Origin: Rhizoctonia solani
Taxonomy: Eukaryota > Basidiomycota > Agaricomycetes > Cantharellales > Ceratobasidiaceae
Reading direction: 5' to 3'
NCBI RefSeq assembly: GCF_016906535.1
Contig: NC_057384.1
Span: 806,001 to 870,000, forward strand
Length of the DNA: 64,000 nucleotides
Positions 1 through 12,013 of the stretch are shown here, piece by piece (within the stretch, counting starts at the first letter, position 1; each line of letters begins with the position of its first letter). Made by a program: the position numbers and the translations under genes. The notes below the pieces were generated by a model. It had not been told where the DNA came from. It saw only the letters and a list, made by a program, of their open reading frames with translations, and did no database searches.

Positions 1-2
1 AC

Positions 3-1439
3 CTCAATGATCTTATCAGAGATGCACTGCCTGATGACAAAACTGTTGCCAAAATCCTGAAGTCCTTGGAGGAAAACATTCCTGTTAAAGGCTGGTCTCT
101 GGATAATGGGTTGCTCTACTACCACCAGTGCATTTATGTACCCAATGAGCCAGAAATCAGGCGCCTTGTTCTTGAAAGCAGGCATGATAATCCTTCCACA
201 GGCCATCCAGGACAGTGGAGAACCATGGAGTTGCTGTCTCGCCATTATTATTGGTCTGGGATGAAGCAATCTGTGGCCAAATACATTCAGGCATGTGATT
301 CATGCATCAGAAGTAAACATTCCAACCAGGCCAAGATGGGGTTACTCCAACCTATTGATCTACCCAGAAAGCCTTGGGAGGAAATTACATATGACCTGAT
401 TGTTGGCCTTCCTATTTCAGAGGGATATGATGCAATACTCACAGTGGTGGATAGACTATCCAAGATGGTCCATTTCATTCCTACCACCTCTAAAGCCACT
501 GCTGTTGATGTTGCAAATCTCTTTGTGAACTTCATATGGAAACTCCATGGGCTGCCCAGAAAAACCATCTCAGATTGTGGGCCTCAATTCAATGCCAAAT
601 TCCTGCGCCAAGTATACAAGCGTTTGGGGATAGAACCACACTTCTCAACAGCCTACAGACCCCAAGTGGATGGGCAAAGTGAGAGGTTAAACCAGTTTGT
701 TGAAATCTTCCTAAGGCACTATCTTAGCCATAGGCAAGATGACTGGGTTGCTCTCCTTCCCTTGGCAGAATTTGCATATAACAATGGGGTTCATGCTGGG
801 TCCAAACACTCTCCTTTTTACCTCTGTTATGGGTACAATCCAGATTTCACTGTTGGGGATATTACTGTTACCCAAGTCCCTCAAGCAGATGAACTGGCTG
901 AGTTCTTGAAGAGAAACCTGGAGGAAGCCAAAGCTGCATTAACCATGGCCCAGAATAAGCAAGCCTTCTACTACAATAATAAGCACAAGGCAGCAATCAA
1001 GCTTGAACCTGGTGATAGGGTCTTCTTAGACAGCAGCAATATCAAAACTTCAAGGCCTTCCCACAAACTTGAACACAAGAGGTTGGGACCATACAAAGTC
1101 TTGGAGAAGATTGGCAAAGAGAGCTACAAATTGGAACTTCCAAAATCTATGAAGATCCATCCAGTATTCCACATAGCTCTACTCCACAAGGAACCCTTTG
1201 ATGAATTCCAGTGCAAACCCAAACCTTTGCCTCCTGTAATTACCCAAACAGGAGAAGAAGAATATGTGGTGGAGAAGATTTTGGATTCCAGGAAGCAAGG
1301 AAGGAACCTGTGGTACTATGTCAAGTGGAAAGGGTATGGACCAGAAGAGAACACCTGGGAACCCAAAAGTCACTTGGCCAATGCACCAAAACAGGTTGCC
1401 AAATTCCACCAGCTCCACCCAGATGCACCTGGGCCTTGA
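3..1439 (+). CDS. Gypsy-1 pol, 3' part: integrase plus chromodomain (5' end outside window)
   Basis: The frame is open from the window edge, so the true start lies upstream. Domains in order: H2C2 zinc finger (H..H about residues 60-65, CDSC about 97-100 of the open frame), then the rve integrase core with all three acidic residues visible (ITYDL, ISDCGPQF, and the Glu in GQSERLNQ), an SH3-like C-terminal domain, and a chromodomain (EEYVVEKI...WKGYGPEENTWEP). It inserts cDNA into chromatin; in chromoviruses the chromodomain directs targeting. There is no internal stop, so this end of the element looks intact. It is followed by a polypurine tract and LTR. Confidence 0.93.
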   Translation, partial: LNDLIRDALPDDKTVAKILKSLEENIPVKGWSLDNGLLYYHQCIYVPNEPEIRRLVLESRHDNPSTGHPGQWRTMELLSRHYYWSGMKQSVAKYIQACDSCIRSKHSNQAKMGLLQPIDLPRKPWEEITYDLIVGLPISEGYDAILTVVDRLSKMVHFIPTTSKATAVDVANLFVNFIWKLHGLPRKTISDCGPQFNAKFLRQVYKRLGIEPHFSTAYRPQVDGQSERLNQFVEIFLRHYLSHRQDDWVALLPLAEFAYNNGVHAGSKHSPFYLCYGYNPDFTVGDITVTQVPQADELAEFLKRNLEEAKAALTMAQNKQAFYYNNKHKAAIKLEPGDRVFLDSSNIKTSRPSHKLEHKRLGPYKVLEKIGKESYKLELPKSMKIHPVFHIALLHKEPFDEFQCKPKPLPPVITQTGEEEYVVEKILDSRKQGRNLWYYVKWKGYGPEENTWEPKSHLANAPKQVAKFHQLHPDAPGP

Positions 1440-1450
1440 AGGGGGGGAAG
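1438..1450 (+). other. Polypurine tract of Gypsy-1
   Basis: A purine-only run (GAAGGGGGGGAAG) starts within the pol stop codon and abuts the 3' LTR. This is the expected plus-strand primer site in reverse transcription and fixes the LTR start. Confidence 0.85.
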
Positions 1451-1983
1451 TGTCATGACCCAAGAGGCATGAACACAGATACCCTAATATTCTATTATCT
1501 TTTTATCTAAATTTTACGAATTATATGGACCAGGGGATGTTCCCAACATGACCACAGGCCATGAAGGACTCCCCTGGCAGAGCAATCAACATGGAATGTG
1601 AATGGTCCCTTTGTTTAGCCTGTTAGCTTTGTCCTCTGGTTACTTAGTTACCATATGTCCTTAGTTGCATTGTTCTATTGTTCTCTTAGTTACCCATACC
1701 TTTGTAGTATGTCTTCCATTGTTCTCCTTTGTACTTTACAGTTCCCTTGTTCTGTATGATGTATATAATGAAGGGAGAGTTCTGGCATTCAGACCAGAAC
1801 TTGACCTCCTGTCAATCTACTGACTACCCTCCCCACTCTCCTGCTCTACTCTAAGGGGTCTTGTGCCATATTTGGCAAGTAAACTCTCTCTCTAAAGTGT
1901 TGGTTGCAGTCTTCTGCTTATCCCCAAAGCCAGCACTGCCTCTTTAGGCATCTATCCCATTCTTCATTAGTCAGACTCTGACA
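1451..1983 (+). repeat. 3' LTR of Gypsy-1 (LTR-A, 533 bp)
   Basis: It begins TGTCATGACC and ends GACTCTGACA, with TG...CA termini directly after the polypurine tract. A TATA-like motif (GTATATAATG) lies near 1760. It interrupts an LTR-E copy that resumes at 1984. Confidence 0.88.
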
Positions 1984-2846
1984 AGTGAGCTTAAGAGGCT
2001 AAGAAAGCAAAATAAGACACTCTAAACTAAGTAAAGAAGATCTATTAGATCTTCAAGTTCACACAAGGGGTAAGAATGGGATGAAAAGAAGATGTATTCA
2101 AAGGGTCTCCCTCAAGGGCTTTATATACCCCAGAGAGAGAACAAATAACTATATACATGATGTACAAAAGAGGAAGATACAGGAGAGGTACAGTCTGAGC
2201 TATTTGATACATAAAGACCAATTAGTCCCAATAGGTCCTAGTGAGATAGACCCAAGGCTATTTATAGAATGTTCTAGAGCATACATGACTAAATTACATT
2301 AGTGTGAATGCTAAAAATAACCTTGAGGCAAGGTAGGATCTCATAGAAAAAGCTAGAAACTTAAATGGTTAGTATCTCCATCAATTTGGCTCAGAATCAG
2401 GCAATTCCTTTTTGAGAAGTGGGATGCCAGAGCCTCCAACCTATTGGTATTTGTTTGCATAGTAATATGCCTATTTCCCGCCAAGATATTGGCGTCAGCA
2501 TGCCCTGCCGACCTTTGGCGCTTATTTGCAATTACAAAGCGCCGGCGCTTGCATGCTTACTTGCACTTGTTTATGGTCTGTAAGTACTGTTCCTACATAT
2601 AAATGTATGATACAAAAAATGCTATAAATCATAGAAATAATAGTATGACCACTTTGCATAATCAGACGTGTATATATGCAAGCGCAATGAGGAAATAAAC
2701 TATAAAAGGTCTTGTAGCACCGCCAGTTTCCAAATATAGTAATATTCATGCCCATATTTGGATAGAGCAAGTATGATTACTCCAGTTTGCACTATTCACT
2801 ATTGGCAATTAGGGGCGCATATGTCTAAATTAGTCATTCCATATCA
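1984..2846 (-). repeat. LTR-E, reverse copy, cut by Gypsy-1
   Basis: This is the reverse complement of the first ~870 bp of the LTR-E copy beginning at 2854. Only 7 bp (2847-2853) separate the two heads. The rest of this copy should lie left of the Gypsy-1 5' LTR outside the window. ORFs inside are family-conserved LTR sequence, not genes. Confidence 0.8.
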
Positions 2847-2853
2847 TGTGCAT

Positions 2854-4166
2854 TGTTATGGAATGGATAATTTAGACATATGCGCCCTTAATTGCCAATA
2901 GTGAATAATGCGCACTAGGGTAATCATCCTTGCTCTATGCAAATATGGGTATGGACATAACTATATTTGGAAACTGGCAGTGCTACAAGACATTTTATTC
3001 TTTATTTCCTCATTGTGCTTGCATATATCCACATTTGGTCATCTGAAATGGTCATACTATTATTTCTATAATTTATAATATTCTTTGTATCATACATTTA
3101 TATGCAGGAACAGCACTTCCAGAGCATGGAACAAGTGCAAGTAAGCATGGAAGTGCCAGCACTTAGTAATTGCAAATAAGCGCCAAAGATTGGCAGGGCA
3201 TGCCAATGCCAATATCTTGGTGGGAAATAGACATATAACACTGCAGACAAATACTAATAGGTTGGAGGCACCTGTATCTCACTTCTCAAAAAGGAATTGT
3301 CTGATTCTGAGCCATATTGATGGAGAAACTAACCATTTAACTTTCCAGCTCTTTCTATGAAATCCTACTTTGCCTCAAGGCTATTCTTAGCATTCAAACT
3401 AATGTGATTTAGCCATATATGCTCTAGAACATTCTGTTATTAGCTCTGGGTCTATCTCACTAGGACTTGTCAGGCTTAATTGGTATTCATGTATCAAATA
3501 GCTCAGGCTGTACCTCTCATCTAACTTCCTGTTTTGCACATCATGTATATAGTTATTTGTTCTCCCTCTGGGGTATATAATGCCTTGGAGGGAGACCCTT
3601 CAAATGCATCATTCACATCCCCATTTTCATCCCTTTTTACCTCTTTGGTGAACTTGAAGATCTAATAAATCTGCTTACCCAGTTTGGAGTGTTTTATTTT
3701 GCTTTTTTGGCCTCTCAAGCTTGCTGAGCTTAACCTGCAAGTTATCTTGCCGCATATAGCCTTTAGCAAGGTTCCAATAGACACTGGGTAGCTTGGAAAG
3801 GCTCTAGGGCAACCCTGATCCTCTCGGATAAGTCAGTTGGGAGAGTTCAAGGCCTTGAAAGCGGCATATACACTTCAATTAAGTGCAATCTCAGTCAAAT
3901 AAATTATTAACAAATCCAGATAAAGCATAGTAAGTAACTAAGGCTTAGTAATAACTTTCATACTATAGGTATAAGCATAACCAACCACCTGCATCTGCAG
4001 TAATTGCTTGATTACTTGTTAAGTATAGGGATCACCCTGGTTACTAACCTGATTTACCCTTATATAGCTAGTCCATTGCCTTTTGTGTCCATATATAATT
4101 GATCTATTAATTAGTTAAGTATATTCTGTATATAATTACATAGTCCCAATACCCCACTCTATAACA
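2854..4166 (+). repeat. LTR-E, forward copy (1313 bp)
   Basis: It begins TGTTATGG and ends CTCTATAACA, matching the TSD-bounded copy at 21364-22642. It lies head-to-head with the reverse copy on its left. Its flanks (TGCAT and CACGC) are not a TSD, so a later rearrangement is likely. Confidence 0.82.
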
Positions 4167-4230
4167 CACGCTGGTATCTCATGCTGGCATTCTACAACTT
4201 TGTCATTGCATACTGGCCTGGGGAACAATC
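4167..4230 (+). pseudogene. Gypsy RNase H remnant (64 bp)
   Basis: Translation gives RWYLMLAFYNFVIAYWPGEQ, the end of a Ty3/Gypsy RNase H domain just before the integrase linker. It is close to the same region of Gypsy-2 (6420-6500) but on the opposite strand, so it comes from another copy. LTRs bound it on both sides. Confidence 0.75.
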
Positions 4231-4685
4231 TGTTGTGAGCCTCACCTCCTGACATGACTATGTATTACCTGTCACTTCCTTCCCCCCCCCCCCCCAGTGC
4301 ATTTGTCTGGGGAACTCATGTATCCATCCAATTTTGTTTGTATAGTTCCTACCTTCCTTGTTTATGCTCTTCCCACTTCCTTGTTCTCTTCTTGCACTTA
4401 GTCCGGACTTATTCTGCTCTAAGTGCTTCTATCTTGCTTATCTTGCTGCACACCAGCCCGGTTCACTGTGTAGAGCTTCTGAGCCATATGCTCTATCTTG
4501 CTTCCAAGTTGTGCGGCCCAGACACCTCTTCTCTTTGTATTCACCCCCTTTCACTTTGTTATAAAAGAAGACTGTGAATTGGCTTGGAAACAACAAGAAC
4601 AATTCACCTTGTCAATTTCCCACTCTCTCATCTGTGTGAATCATCTCAATATCTCACAGCGGTCATCTCTTTCTTGGTTGTGACA
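4231..4685 (+). repeat. LTR-B copy 1 (455 bp)
   Basis: It begins TGTTGTGAGCC and ends TTGTGACA and matches 9462-9915 and 10876-11338. A poly-C tract lies near 4280. Its flanks (CAATC and TGAAG) differ, so this copy is probably recombinant. Confidence 0.82.
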
Positions 4686-6377
4686 TGAAGAGGGGCATGC
4701 TGAGATAATAGGGAGCACAAGAAGAGCTTGGCAGGGCAAGTTTTGGTGGTAAGAGCTTGTAAAGTAACAAAGAAGGCAGTTTTGGACTTGTTGGGTTGTT
4801 TGAGTACCTTTCTTCTTTGAGCTGTGCACACATTTGTAGGAATGGGTTTGTTGGCAGCCAGGCCAAATGGATAATTAGCAAAGAAGTCGCGCAATTTGTC
4901 CTTGCAATGTTGCAGATCCTTGGCTGGTTCCCATGTGTCCTCATGGGGCGCATATCCCTTCCATCTGACCATGTACTTCCAGATTCTGTCTTCTGCTGCC
5001 CAATCTACGAATTTGTCTACTTCATACTCTTTTTCTCCTTCTGCTGTGATCACAGACAGAGGAGGAGTGAATGAGCAATCAAACTCCGTGTCTTGTTTGA
5101 AAGCAGACAACAAGCTGACATGGAACACATCATGGACCTTCATGGTCTCAGGGAGAGCCAGGCAATAAGTGTGAGAGCCCAATCTTCCTATGAGAGGGAG
5201 AATGCCATACTGTTCATGGTTCAGCTTTTTTTTTGGGATGCTGTAACATGATATTGAAAGCCAGAAGCCAGACTTTGTCTCCTGGTTGAAACTCAGGAGG
5301 TAGTTTACCTGTGTTTTCCTGTTTGTAGCGCTCCTGAGCTCATTTAATTGATACCTGTACCTCCTAAATAGTCTCAGCCAGTTGCTTGGCTCTATCATCA
5401 GCAATGGGCAATCTAGTGGCTTCCAAGAGCGGTGAAATGACAGGAGAGCAGCCTTGCACAATCTCAAAAGACAATTTGCCTATTGCTTGACTTCTGGCAT
5501 TGTTATGAGCATATTCTGCCAGTGGGAGCGAATCAACCCAATCAGGCTGTCTGTGCTTGATGAAAGGGCGCAAATATGCCTCCAGCCATTGATTCTTGAT
5601 TTATGTTTGCCCATCACATTGTGGGTGATAAGCAGTAGAGAAGTTGGGTTCAATTTGCAGAAATTTGTAGAGCACCTTGAGAAACTTGGAGTTGAATGTA
5701 GTCCCTCTGTCAGACACAGTGCGCTTGGGAGTTCCATGTAGCTTCCAGACATGCTCCAGGAGCATCTGAGCTACACCCTCAGCAGTGGCAGTTTCCTTGC
5801 AGGGAATCAGGTGCATCATCTTTGAGAAGCTGTGTACAACCACCAGAATGCTGTCATACCCCTTACACATGGGAAACTTGACAATGAAATCATATGAGAT
5901 GTCTTCCCAGGGACCTGCAAGGACAGAAAGCAGGTTGAAAGCATAGTTGTGTACATGTCCCTTGCTTCTTTGGCAGATTTCACAAGACTCCACATAGCAA
6001 TTGACTTGGAATTTCATTGCTGGCCAGCAATAATGACTACTGATCAACTCTAGAGTTTGTGCTCTTCCTTGGTGACCAGAAGCAGGGGAATCATGGAAGT
6101 GAGATAAGAGCTGCTCTTTGATCTCAGGTTCATCTGGCACAACTATTCTTCCTTGATACAAAAGTGGACCCTCCTGAATTGTATAGTCCTTGAACTTCTG
6201 TGCAACACTGTGGGGCAAGAATTTACGGTCTGATACAGCTAGCAAGATTGTGTCAAGACTAATGTCTTCCTGAGTAGCTTCCTTGATTTGATCCAGCAAG
6301 GATGAGTCCATGTGTGCTGAGAATGCCTCAAAATGAGATTCTGGAATCATAACTTGTGGAGATGGTTCTAAGTCCAT
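4686..6377 (-). pseudogene. Gypsy-2 integrase and chromodomain, decayed
   Basis: The minus-strand reading from 6377 to 5601 carries the H2C2 zinc finger (HFHDSPASGHQG...CEICQRSK) and the integrase core (ISYDFI, TVSDRGTTFN, HPQCDGQT). After frame breaks near 5600 and 5470 the reading resumes at 5467 with the C-terminal domain and a chromodomain (EEYVVDK-like, WKGYAPHEDTWEP) down to the LTR-B boundary. At least two frameshifts make it non-functional. It is the 3' end of the Gypsy-2 pol gene. Confidence 0.85.
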
Positions 6378-6428
6378 GTGATCTGGTTGTCTTGACAGGG
6401 TATCAGGTTTCTGTGACTGTTTCCCAGG

Positions 6429-7715
6429 TCAATAAGCAATGACAAAGTTGTAGGACGCCAGCATGAGATTCCAGCATGCATGACGCCTGTTGAAGGTTCT
6501 AGCTGATTTCCAGTACTCCGGATTCTTGTGGTCAGTAAACACAGTGATTGGCTGCTCAGCTCCTTCCAGGAAGATTCTCTGGTGCTCAAATGCACAAACA
6601 ATGGCACGTAGCTTTTTGTCATGTGTGTCATAGTTCAGCTCAGCAGGTGAAAAGCTGGCTGACATGAATGCAACAAGATGTAGACAACCATCTTCCTATC
6701 TCTGAGATAACACAGCACCCATGGCTGCTTCAAAAGCATCTGTTTCCAAGGTGTAAGGTGCAGATTCATCAGGGTGAGCTAGAACAGGCTCCTTGCAATT
6801 CAGCCTTGATTGCATCAAATGCAGCCTTTTGTTCTTCTTGCCAGATCCATGGTTGCTCCTTCTGAGTAAGGTTGTTCAGAGGGTGTGCTAAGCAAGAGAA
6901 GTTGGGAACAAAGCAACGGTAGAAGTTTGCAAAACCTAGGAATGATTGCACCTGTTTCACATTTTGGGGTTCAGGCCAGTCCACAATTGCTTGCACCTTG
7001 TCTTTCTCCATGGGGATGCCATCAGGAGAAATCACAAGGCCAATGTAGGTAACTTCTGTGACAAAGAACTAGCATTTGGCAGGGTTGCAGAATAGATTAT
7101 GCTTTAGCAAGTGAGATAAGACTTCCTTGACATGTTTCACATGCTCTTCTCTTGAGTTTGAGAAGATCAAGGTGTCATCCAAATACACAACCACAGAGAT
7201 GTCAAGTAAATCACGGAATATGTTGTTCATGAAGCACATAAACACAGCCAGGGCATTGCTAAAGCCAAATTGCATGACTGTGGGAGCAAAATGACCAAGG
7301 GCAGTGCAAAATGCAGCCTTCCATTTGTCTCCTTTCTTGATCCTGATGTTGTGATATCCATTTCTCAAGTCTAGCTTTGTGAAGATCTTAGCATGGCACA
7401 ATTTCTCAATTAGCTTGTCCTGTCTGGGTAGCGCATATCTGTCTATGATTGTGATGGCATTTAACTGGCAATAGTCCACCACTAAGCAAAGCTTGCCATC
7501 AGCCCTTTTTACAAACATCACTGGAGCTCCTGCTGGTGAGGTGGCTGGCACAATCTTTCCAGCTGCAAGTTCTGAGTCAATTCCCTGAGTGATTCTCTTT
7601 CTGCAGGGGTCATTGAATAGATAGGGCCATAGGTAGGCTGTTTGTCTACTTCCAGGAATGTTGTGAGAACAGGCAAATTAGGGGCCAATGAAGTTAGCAG
7701 AAGAACCAGAATCAA
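6429..7715 (-). pseudogene. Gypsy-2 reverse transcriptase and RNase H, decayed
   Basis: The segment 7551-7069 encodes the RT fingers and palm (VDYCQLNAITI, KIFTKLDLRNGYHNIRI, and the active-site YLDDTLIFS). The segment 7035-6769 continues with the thumb and connection (FLGFANFYRCFVPNFS). The segment 6665-6429 is RNase H (VFTDHKNPEYW). Stops and frameshifts separate the pieces, so no single reading frame survives although the YLDD catalytic box is intact. Confidence 0.87.
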
Positions 7716-7856
7716 TTAGAGCGGTTTGAGTGTCTGTGATTCCCTCTATGTCTATAGTGAGCAGTGGTGATTTATTGGTTTGCAGGGCTGCACAAAACAA
7801 GGGTTCTATAGACATTGGGGGAGATTCAGGAAGCCTAGACATAGAGCAAGACTTCC

Positions 7857-9461
7857 TTAGACTTTTCCCGCTTGGGGAAGCAATTCCAGCTCTTCTACTT
7901 CTGCAGCCCTTCCTGATTCAGGCTTAGAGTGTTTTATTGTTTTGAGGCGCCATCCATTCTTGCAGTCCTCCCCATTTGTGAGATTTCTCCCCACACTTGG
8001 AACATTCTCCAGCGTCTCTTCTTGCTTCCTAAACCTGCTTGGAAGCAAAATTGCTTGAGTGCCCTTGAGCAGGGCGTTGTGGTGAGCTGGTGCTGCTGTT
8101 GCTATCATTTCTTAGCTCCTTGCATGCTTCAAACAGTGTGTCATCAATTAGGCAGGCAGTAGAGATAAACTTGTCCAGTGCAGTGATGTTCTTGTGCAGG
8201 GTGTATTCAATTAGCTTGCTTCTGACTTCTGTCTTGAGTCCTTGGCAGGAGGAGGCAATGAGGGCAGGGTCTGACCATTCTAGTTTGCTGGCTATGATTC
8301 TAAACTCTGTGGCATAACCACTTGCTGATTTAAGCTGCTTGAGCTTGCGCAAACATTGTTGTGCAATCTGTGCTGCTGCTGGATTGCTCCAGTTGCACAA
8401 GAATGCTGCTTCAAATGTATTCTAGGATTCCAAGGTTGGCTTATCATCCCCATTCAGCAGCTTTTCCAAATAGATCTGTCCCCACTTCTTGGGTTGTCCA
8501 TCTTTTAGGTTCATGAGGACAAAGGGAATTCAACTGTGATCAGAAGGAAATGAGGAAGCATTGCTAAGGAAGTAGGTTTTGCAATCCAGGATAAATGATT
8601 TGGCTGCAGGGCCCTTCTTGCCATCATACTTCTCAGGAGCAGGGATTTTTGACTTTGCTTGAACTGGGCCAGGAGTTTGGGACAGTCCCCTGAAGCTCTG
8701 AAGTGGGACAGATAAGGCTCTGCCCATGATGGTAGCAATGTTGTGTAGCGTTCTTGCCTCCTTCTCTTCATCTGTTTCTCCTTGTTGCGCTGATAGATAT
8801 CCTTTGCTTAGGGGATTACTTGTTGCTGCTTGAGATGTGCTTGGGAGATCTACAGGTGTTGGCCTGATGAAGGGCTGCTCTGGGTTGTGGTCAAGGTGCT
8901 CCTGGGTGTGTGGAATTGCCCAGGAGGTGTTTGGGGTCGCTTTAGGTGGTTCTGGTGACTCCAGTTTGACCCTTTTTCCCTTTGGGTCAGGCTCATCCTT
9001 GATAGGGACTAAGAAGTCCTTGTTGCCTGAGCTGCTGGAGCCAGAAGGGGCCTTGAGGGTGTTGTCTATGACTGTGAAGACTCTTCTGGGAGGTGTGTGT
9101 GGGTCTGTGCTGCTGGGGGCAGTCAGAAGGCACTTAGTTATGCTCTCTACTGCTTGTGTAACATCCTACAACATGGTTTGTTTCCAAGCGTCTAGATGGC
9201 TGATAAGATGTCCTGTGTTCTTCTCCAGTAGTCTGTGGAGCGCTAGGGGTTGAGATCTGCTGCTGGCATTGTTGCCTATGAGATATCTGTGCAGGTGATT
9301 GAGTTTTGTAGCATTCTCTTGCTGCCAGAGGATTTCTGGACAGAGGTTGACCCTTGCGCAACTTGTAGGTGCGTTGGAAGGTCCTTCTAGTGTGGCTGGA
9401 GCAATAAGAGGAGATGCCTCCCTTGATGCAAGTGAGGCCATTGACAATTTGCAAGATCTGG
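7857..9461 (-). pseudogene. Gypsy-2 gag and protease region, decayed
   Basis: Minus-strand fragments in several frames: 9447-9166 and 8771-8511 (N-terminal gag), 8400-8029 (capsid-like retrotransposon gag domain with ASGYATEFRIIASKLEW), and the nucleocapsid/protease remainder to 7857. Frame breaks are frequent. Gag would form the particle that packages element RNA. The 5' end is interrupted by a solo LTR-B at 9462. Confidence 0.75.
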
Positions 9462-9915
9462 TGTCATGAGCCTCACCTCCTGATATGACTATGTGTTGCC
9501 TGTCACTCCTTTCTCTCCCCAGTGCATTTGTTTGGGGAAGTCATCTTGATCCATCTTATCTGTTTGTATAGTTCCTATCTTCCTTGTTTATGTCCTTCCC
9601 ACTTCTTTGTCCCTTCCTTGCACTTAGTCCGGACTTATTCTGTTTTAAGTGCTTCTATCTTGCTTATCTTGCTGCGCACCAGCCCGGTTCACTGTGTAGA
9701 GCTTCTGAGCCATATGCTCTATCTTGCTTCCAAGTTGTGCGGCCCAGACACTGTCTCTTCTCTTTGTATTCACCCCCTTTCACTTTGCTATAAAAAGAAG
9801 ACTGTGAATTGGGTTGGAAACCACAAGAACAATTCACCTTGTCAATTTCCCACTCTCTCATCTGTGTGAATCATCTCAATATCTCTCAGCAGTCATTTCA
9901 TCCTTGGTTGTGACA
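9462..9915 (+). repeat. Solo LTR-B copy 2 (454 bp), TSD TCTGG
   Basis: It begins TGTCATGAGCC and ends TTGTGACA. The five bases before (9457-9461) and after (9916-9920) are both TCTGG, so this is an independent solo-LTR insertion and not the terminal LTR of Gypsy-2. Confidence 0.92.
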
Positions 9916-10151
9916 TCTGGCATTTGTCATAGCATCTCATGCAAACTACACGTAATCTGAGGGGTGTATTGAGGTAAAAGAGTTCAGGTCTTTCTGAATC
10001 AATGTGAGGATAGCCTAGTTGGCAGTGTGCAATAACCAAGCATGCTCTGTGGCAAAGAAAAAGAGAACTGTAAGGAGTAAAGGTGGGGATGAGAACCTGA
10101 GTGATGTCCCAGTTGATTGATTGGCTACAGCCAGGATAGAACAATCCACAA
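9916..10151. other. Probable 5' leader of Gypsy-2, not recognised further
   Basis: With the solo LTR-B removed this stretch joins the Gypsy-2 gag region directly. An 83-residue minus-strand frame ends here, but I recognise no domain in it. Confidence 0.35.
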
Positions 10152-10595
10152 TGTCACAACCAAGAAAGAAACGACTGCTGTGAGATATTGAGATGATTCA
10201 CACAGATGAGAGAGTGGGAAATCAACCAGGTGAATTGTTCTTGGGGTTTCCAACCCAATTCACAGTCTTCTTTTATAACAAAGTGAAAGGGGGTAAGTAA
10301 ATACAAGGAGAAGGGATGGTGTCTGGGCCGCACAACTGGGAAGCAAGATAGAGCATATGGCTCAGAAGCTCTACACAGTGAACTAGGCTGGTGCGCAGCA
10401 AGATAAGCAAGATAGAAGCACTTAGAACAAAATAAGTCCAGACCAGGTGCAAGAAGGAAACATAAACAGGGAAGATAGGAACCATACAAACAGATAAGAT
10501 GGATACAGATGAGTTCCCTAGACAAATGCACTGGGGGGGAAGGGAAAGAAGTGACAAGCAATACAAAGTTATGTCAGGAGGTGAGGCTCATGACA
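10152..10595 (-). repeat. LTR-B copy 3, reverse (444 bp)
   Basis: On the plus strand it runs TGTCACAACC...GCTCATGACA, the reverse complement of the other LTR-B copies. Its flanks (CACAA and CAGAG) are not a TSD. Confidence 0.82.
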
Positions 10596-10875
10596 CAGAG
10601 GCGCACATATCAGCACCCCTACTGTTCCCCCTGTACTCCAGCACACCAGACACTTGCCAAACTCCAGAATACTTGTCTCCAGTCAGGGAACACAATGGGA
10701 GCCCCAGGGCTACCTAGGATGGAACAATTAGAAGATTAGAAGGAATGCAGAAACTTTTGAAAGCAGTGAGAATGAGGCACTGTTTAGTTTTGAGGAGTTA
10801 CTTGCCATTGATTGTTCTTGACTGATGTAACCAGCCCTTAGGCAGCAACAAAGGGCTTTTTTTTAGTGGGGGCAA
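10596..10875 (+). other. Internal 3' remnant of an LTR-B element with polypurine tract
   Basis: The last bases (AGTGGGGGCAA) are a purine-rich tract abutting the LTR-B at 10876, as expected upstream of a 3' LTR. A short plus-strand frame (10499-10717) has no domain I recognise. This is the only visible internal sequence of the LTR-B family. Confidence 0.5.
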
Positions 10876-11338
10876 TGTCATGAGCCTTACCTCCTGACAT
10901 GGCTATATATTACCTGTTGCGTTTGCCTTCCCCCAGTGCGTGTGTCTGGGAACTCATGTACATCCTATCTGCATCCATCTAATCTGTTTGTGCAGTTCCT
11001 ATCTTCCTTGTTTATGTTTTTCCCGCTTCTTTGTTCCCTTCTTGCACTTAGTCCGGACTTACTCTGTCCTAAGTGCTTCTATCTTGCTTATCTTGCTGCG
11101 CACCAGCCTGGTTCACTGTGTAGAGCTTCTGAGCCATATGCCCTATCTTGATTCCCAGTTATGCAGCCCAGACACTGTCCCTTTTTATGTGTTTACTCCG
11201 TTTTACTTTTGTTATAAGAGAAGACTGTGAATTGGGTTGGAAACCCCAAGAACAATTCACCTTGTTGATTTCCCACTTTCTCATCTGTGTAAATTGTCTT
11301 ATTATCTCACAGTAATCATTTCAATCTTGGTTGTGACA
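10876..11338 (+). repeat. LTR-B copy 4 (463 bp), likely a 3' LTR
   Basis: It begins TGTCATGAGCC and ends GGTTGTGACA, directly after a purine tract. It lies against one arm of the foldback element that starts near 11341. Confidence 0.82.
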
Positions 11339-11340
11339 AG

Positions 11341-12009
11341 AGTTAGAACATGTTCAATTTGGGACCCCACCTGTTGGCTGCAATTTTCTGTACACATTGC
11401 TGCTGCCCTAGATAATAAGTCACATGTCATCTGGCTTGGATTCCAGCTTATTAGTGGCATTTCAATTTTCAGCTCACACAGCCTAACCCACTGCAATCTC
11501 TTGTATTGCCAGTCCCAGGTATGGGATGGCCATGAGAAACTGTTTCACTGGGTACCAGCAGTCACCTGAAATACCCCAAAGCATTTTCATCCCACACAGT
11601 ACCTTGAGTTCAAAGTAACTGCAATTTTGAGTTTCTTTTATTAGCCCTGAGAAGACAGTTGTGTTACAGTCCCTAATGGGCAGAACAAGCTGATACTTTG
11701 TCCAGCAATGGCCCATATAACTGAGAATGTGTGTGCAACAAACCAGAGCTTATACTGAACTGCCTAATCAATTATGTGCAGATTGGTAAGATGCTCAACA
11801 CAATTGGCAAAAGTTTTGCAGGTTGCATGACAGCAAAAGTGGGGCTGTGAGCTTAGTTCTTGATGAATTTGTAAGATTTTGTGCTAACACATAGTGTTAC
11901 AATGGCCCCATGTGTCAGTATAATCTGGATGGGATTCACTGATTGGCTGCTCAGCAATGAAGGTAAATTTTTGACCTCTCCTAGCCTGCAATACTTTTGC
12001 TGCTCAGTG
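11341..12009. mobile_element. Single arm of the TA-flanked foldback element
   Basis: It matches the right arm of the palindromic element at 27152-28720 almost base for base, ending in the same terminus (GCTCAGTG followed by TA). The opposite arm is absent here, presumably lost when LTR-B recombined at 11338. Confidence 0.72.
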
Positions 12010-12013
12010 TAGG

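Noticed and set aside
2522..2770. 82-residue conserved minus-strand ORF, also at 21440-21787
   Set aside because: It lies inside LTR-E and its conservation reflects LTR identity, not coding.
4231..9915. A full-length Gypsy-2 with LTR-B as its two LTRs
   Set aside because: The right LTR-B has its own TSD (TCTGG), the left one has unmatched flanks, and no purine tract precedes it in the coding sense. They are separate insertions.
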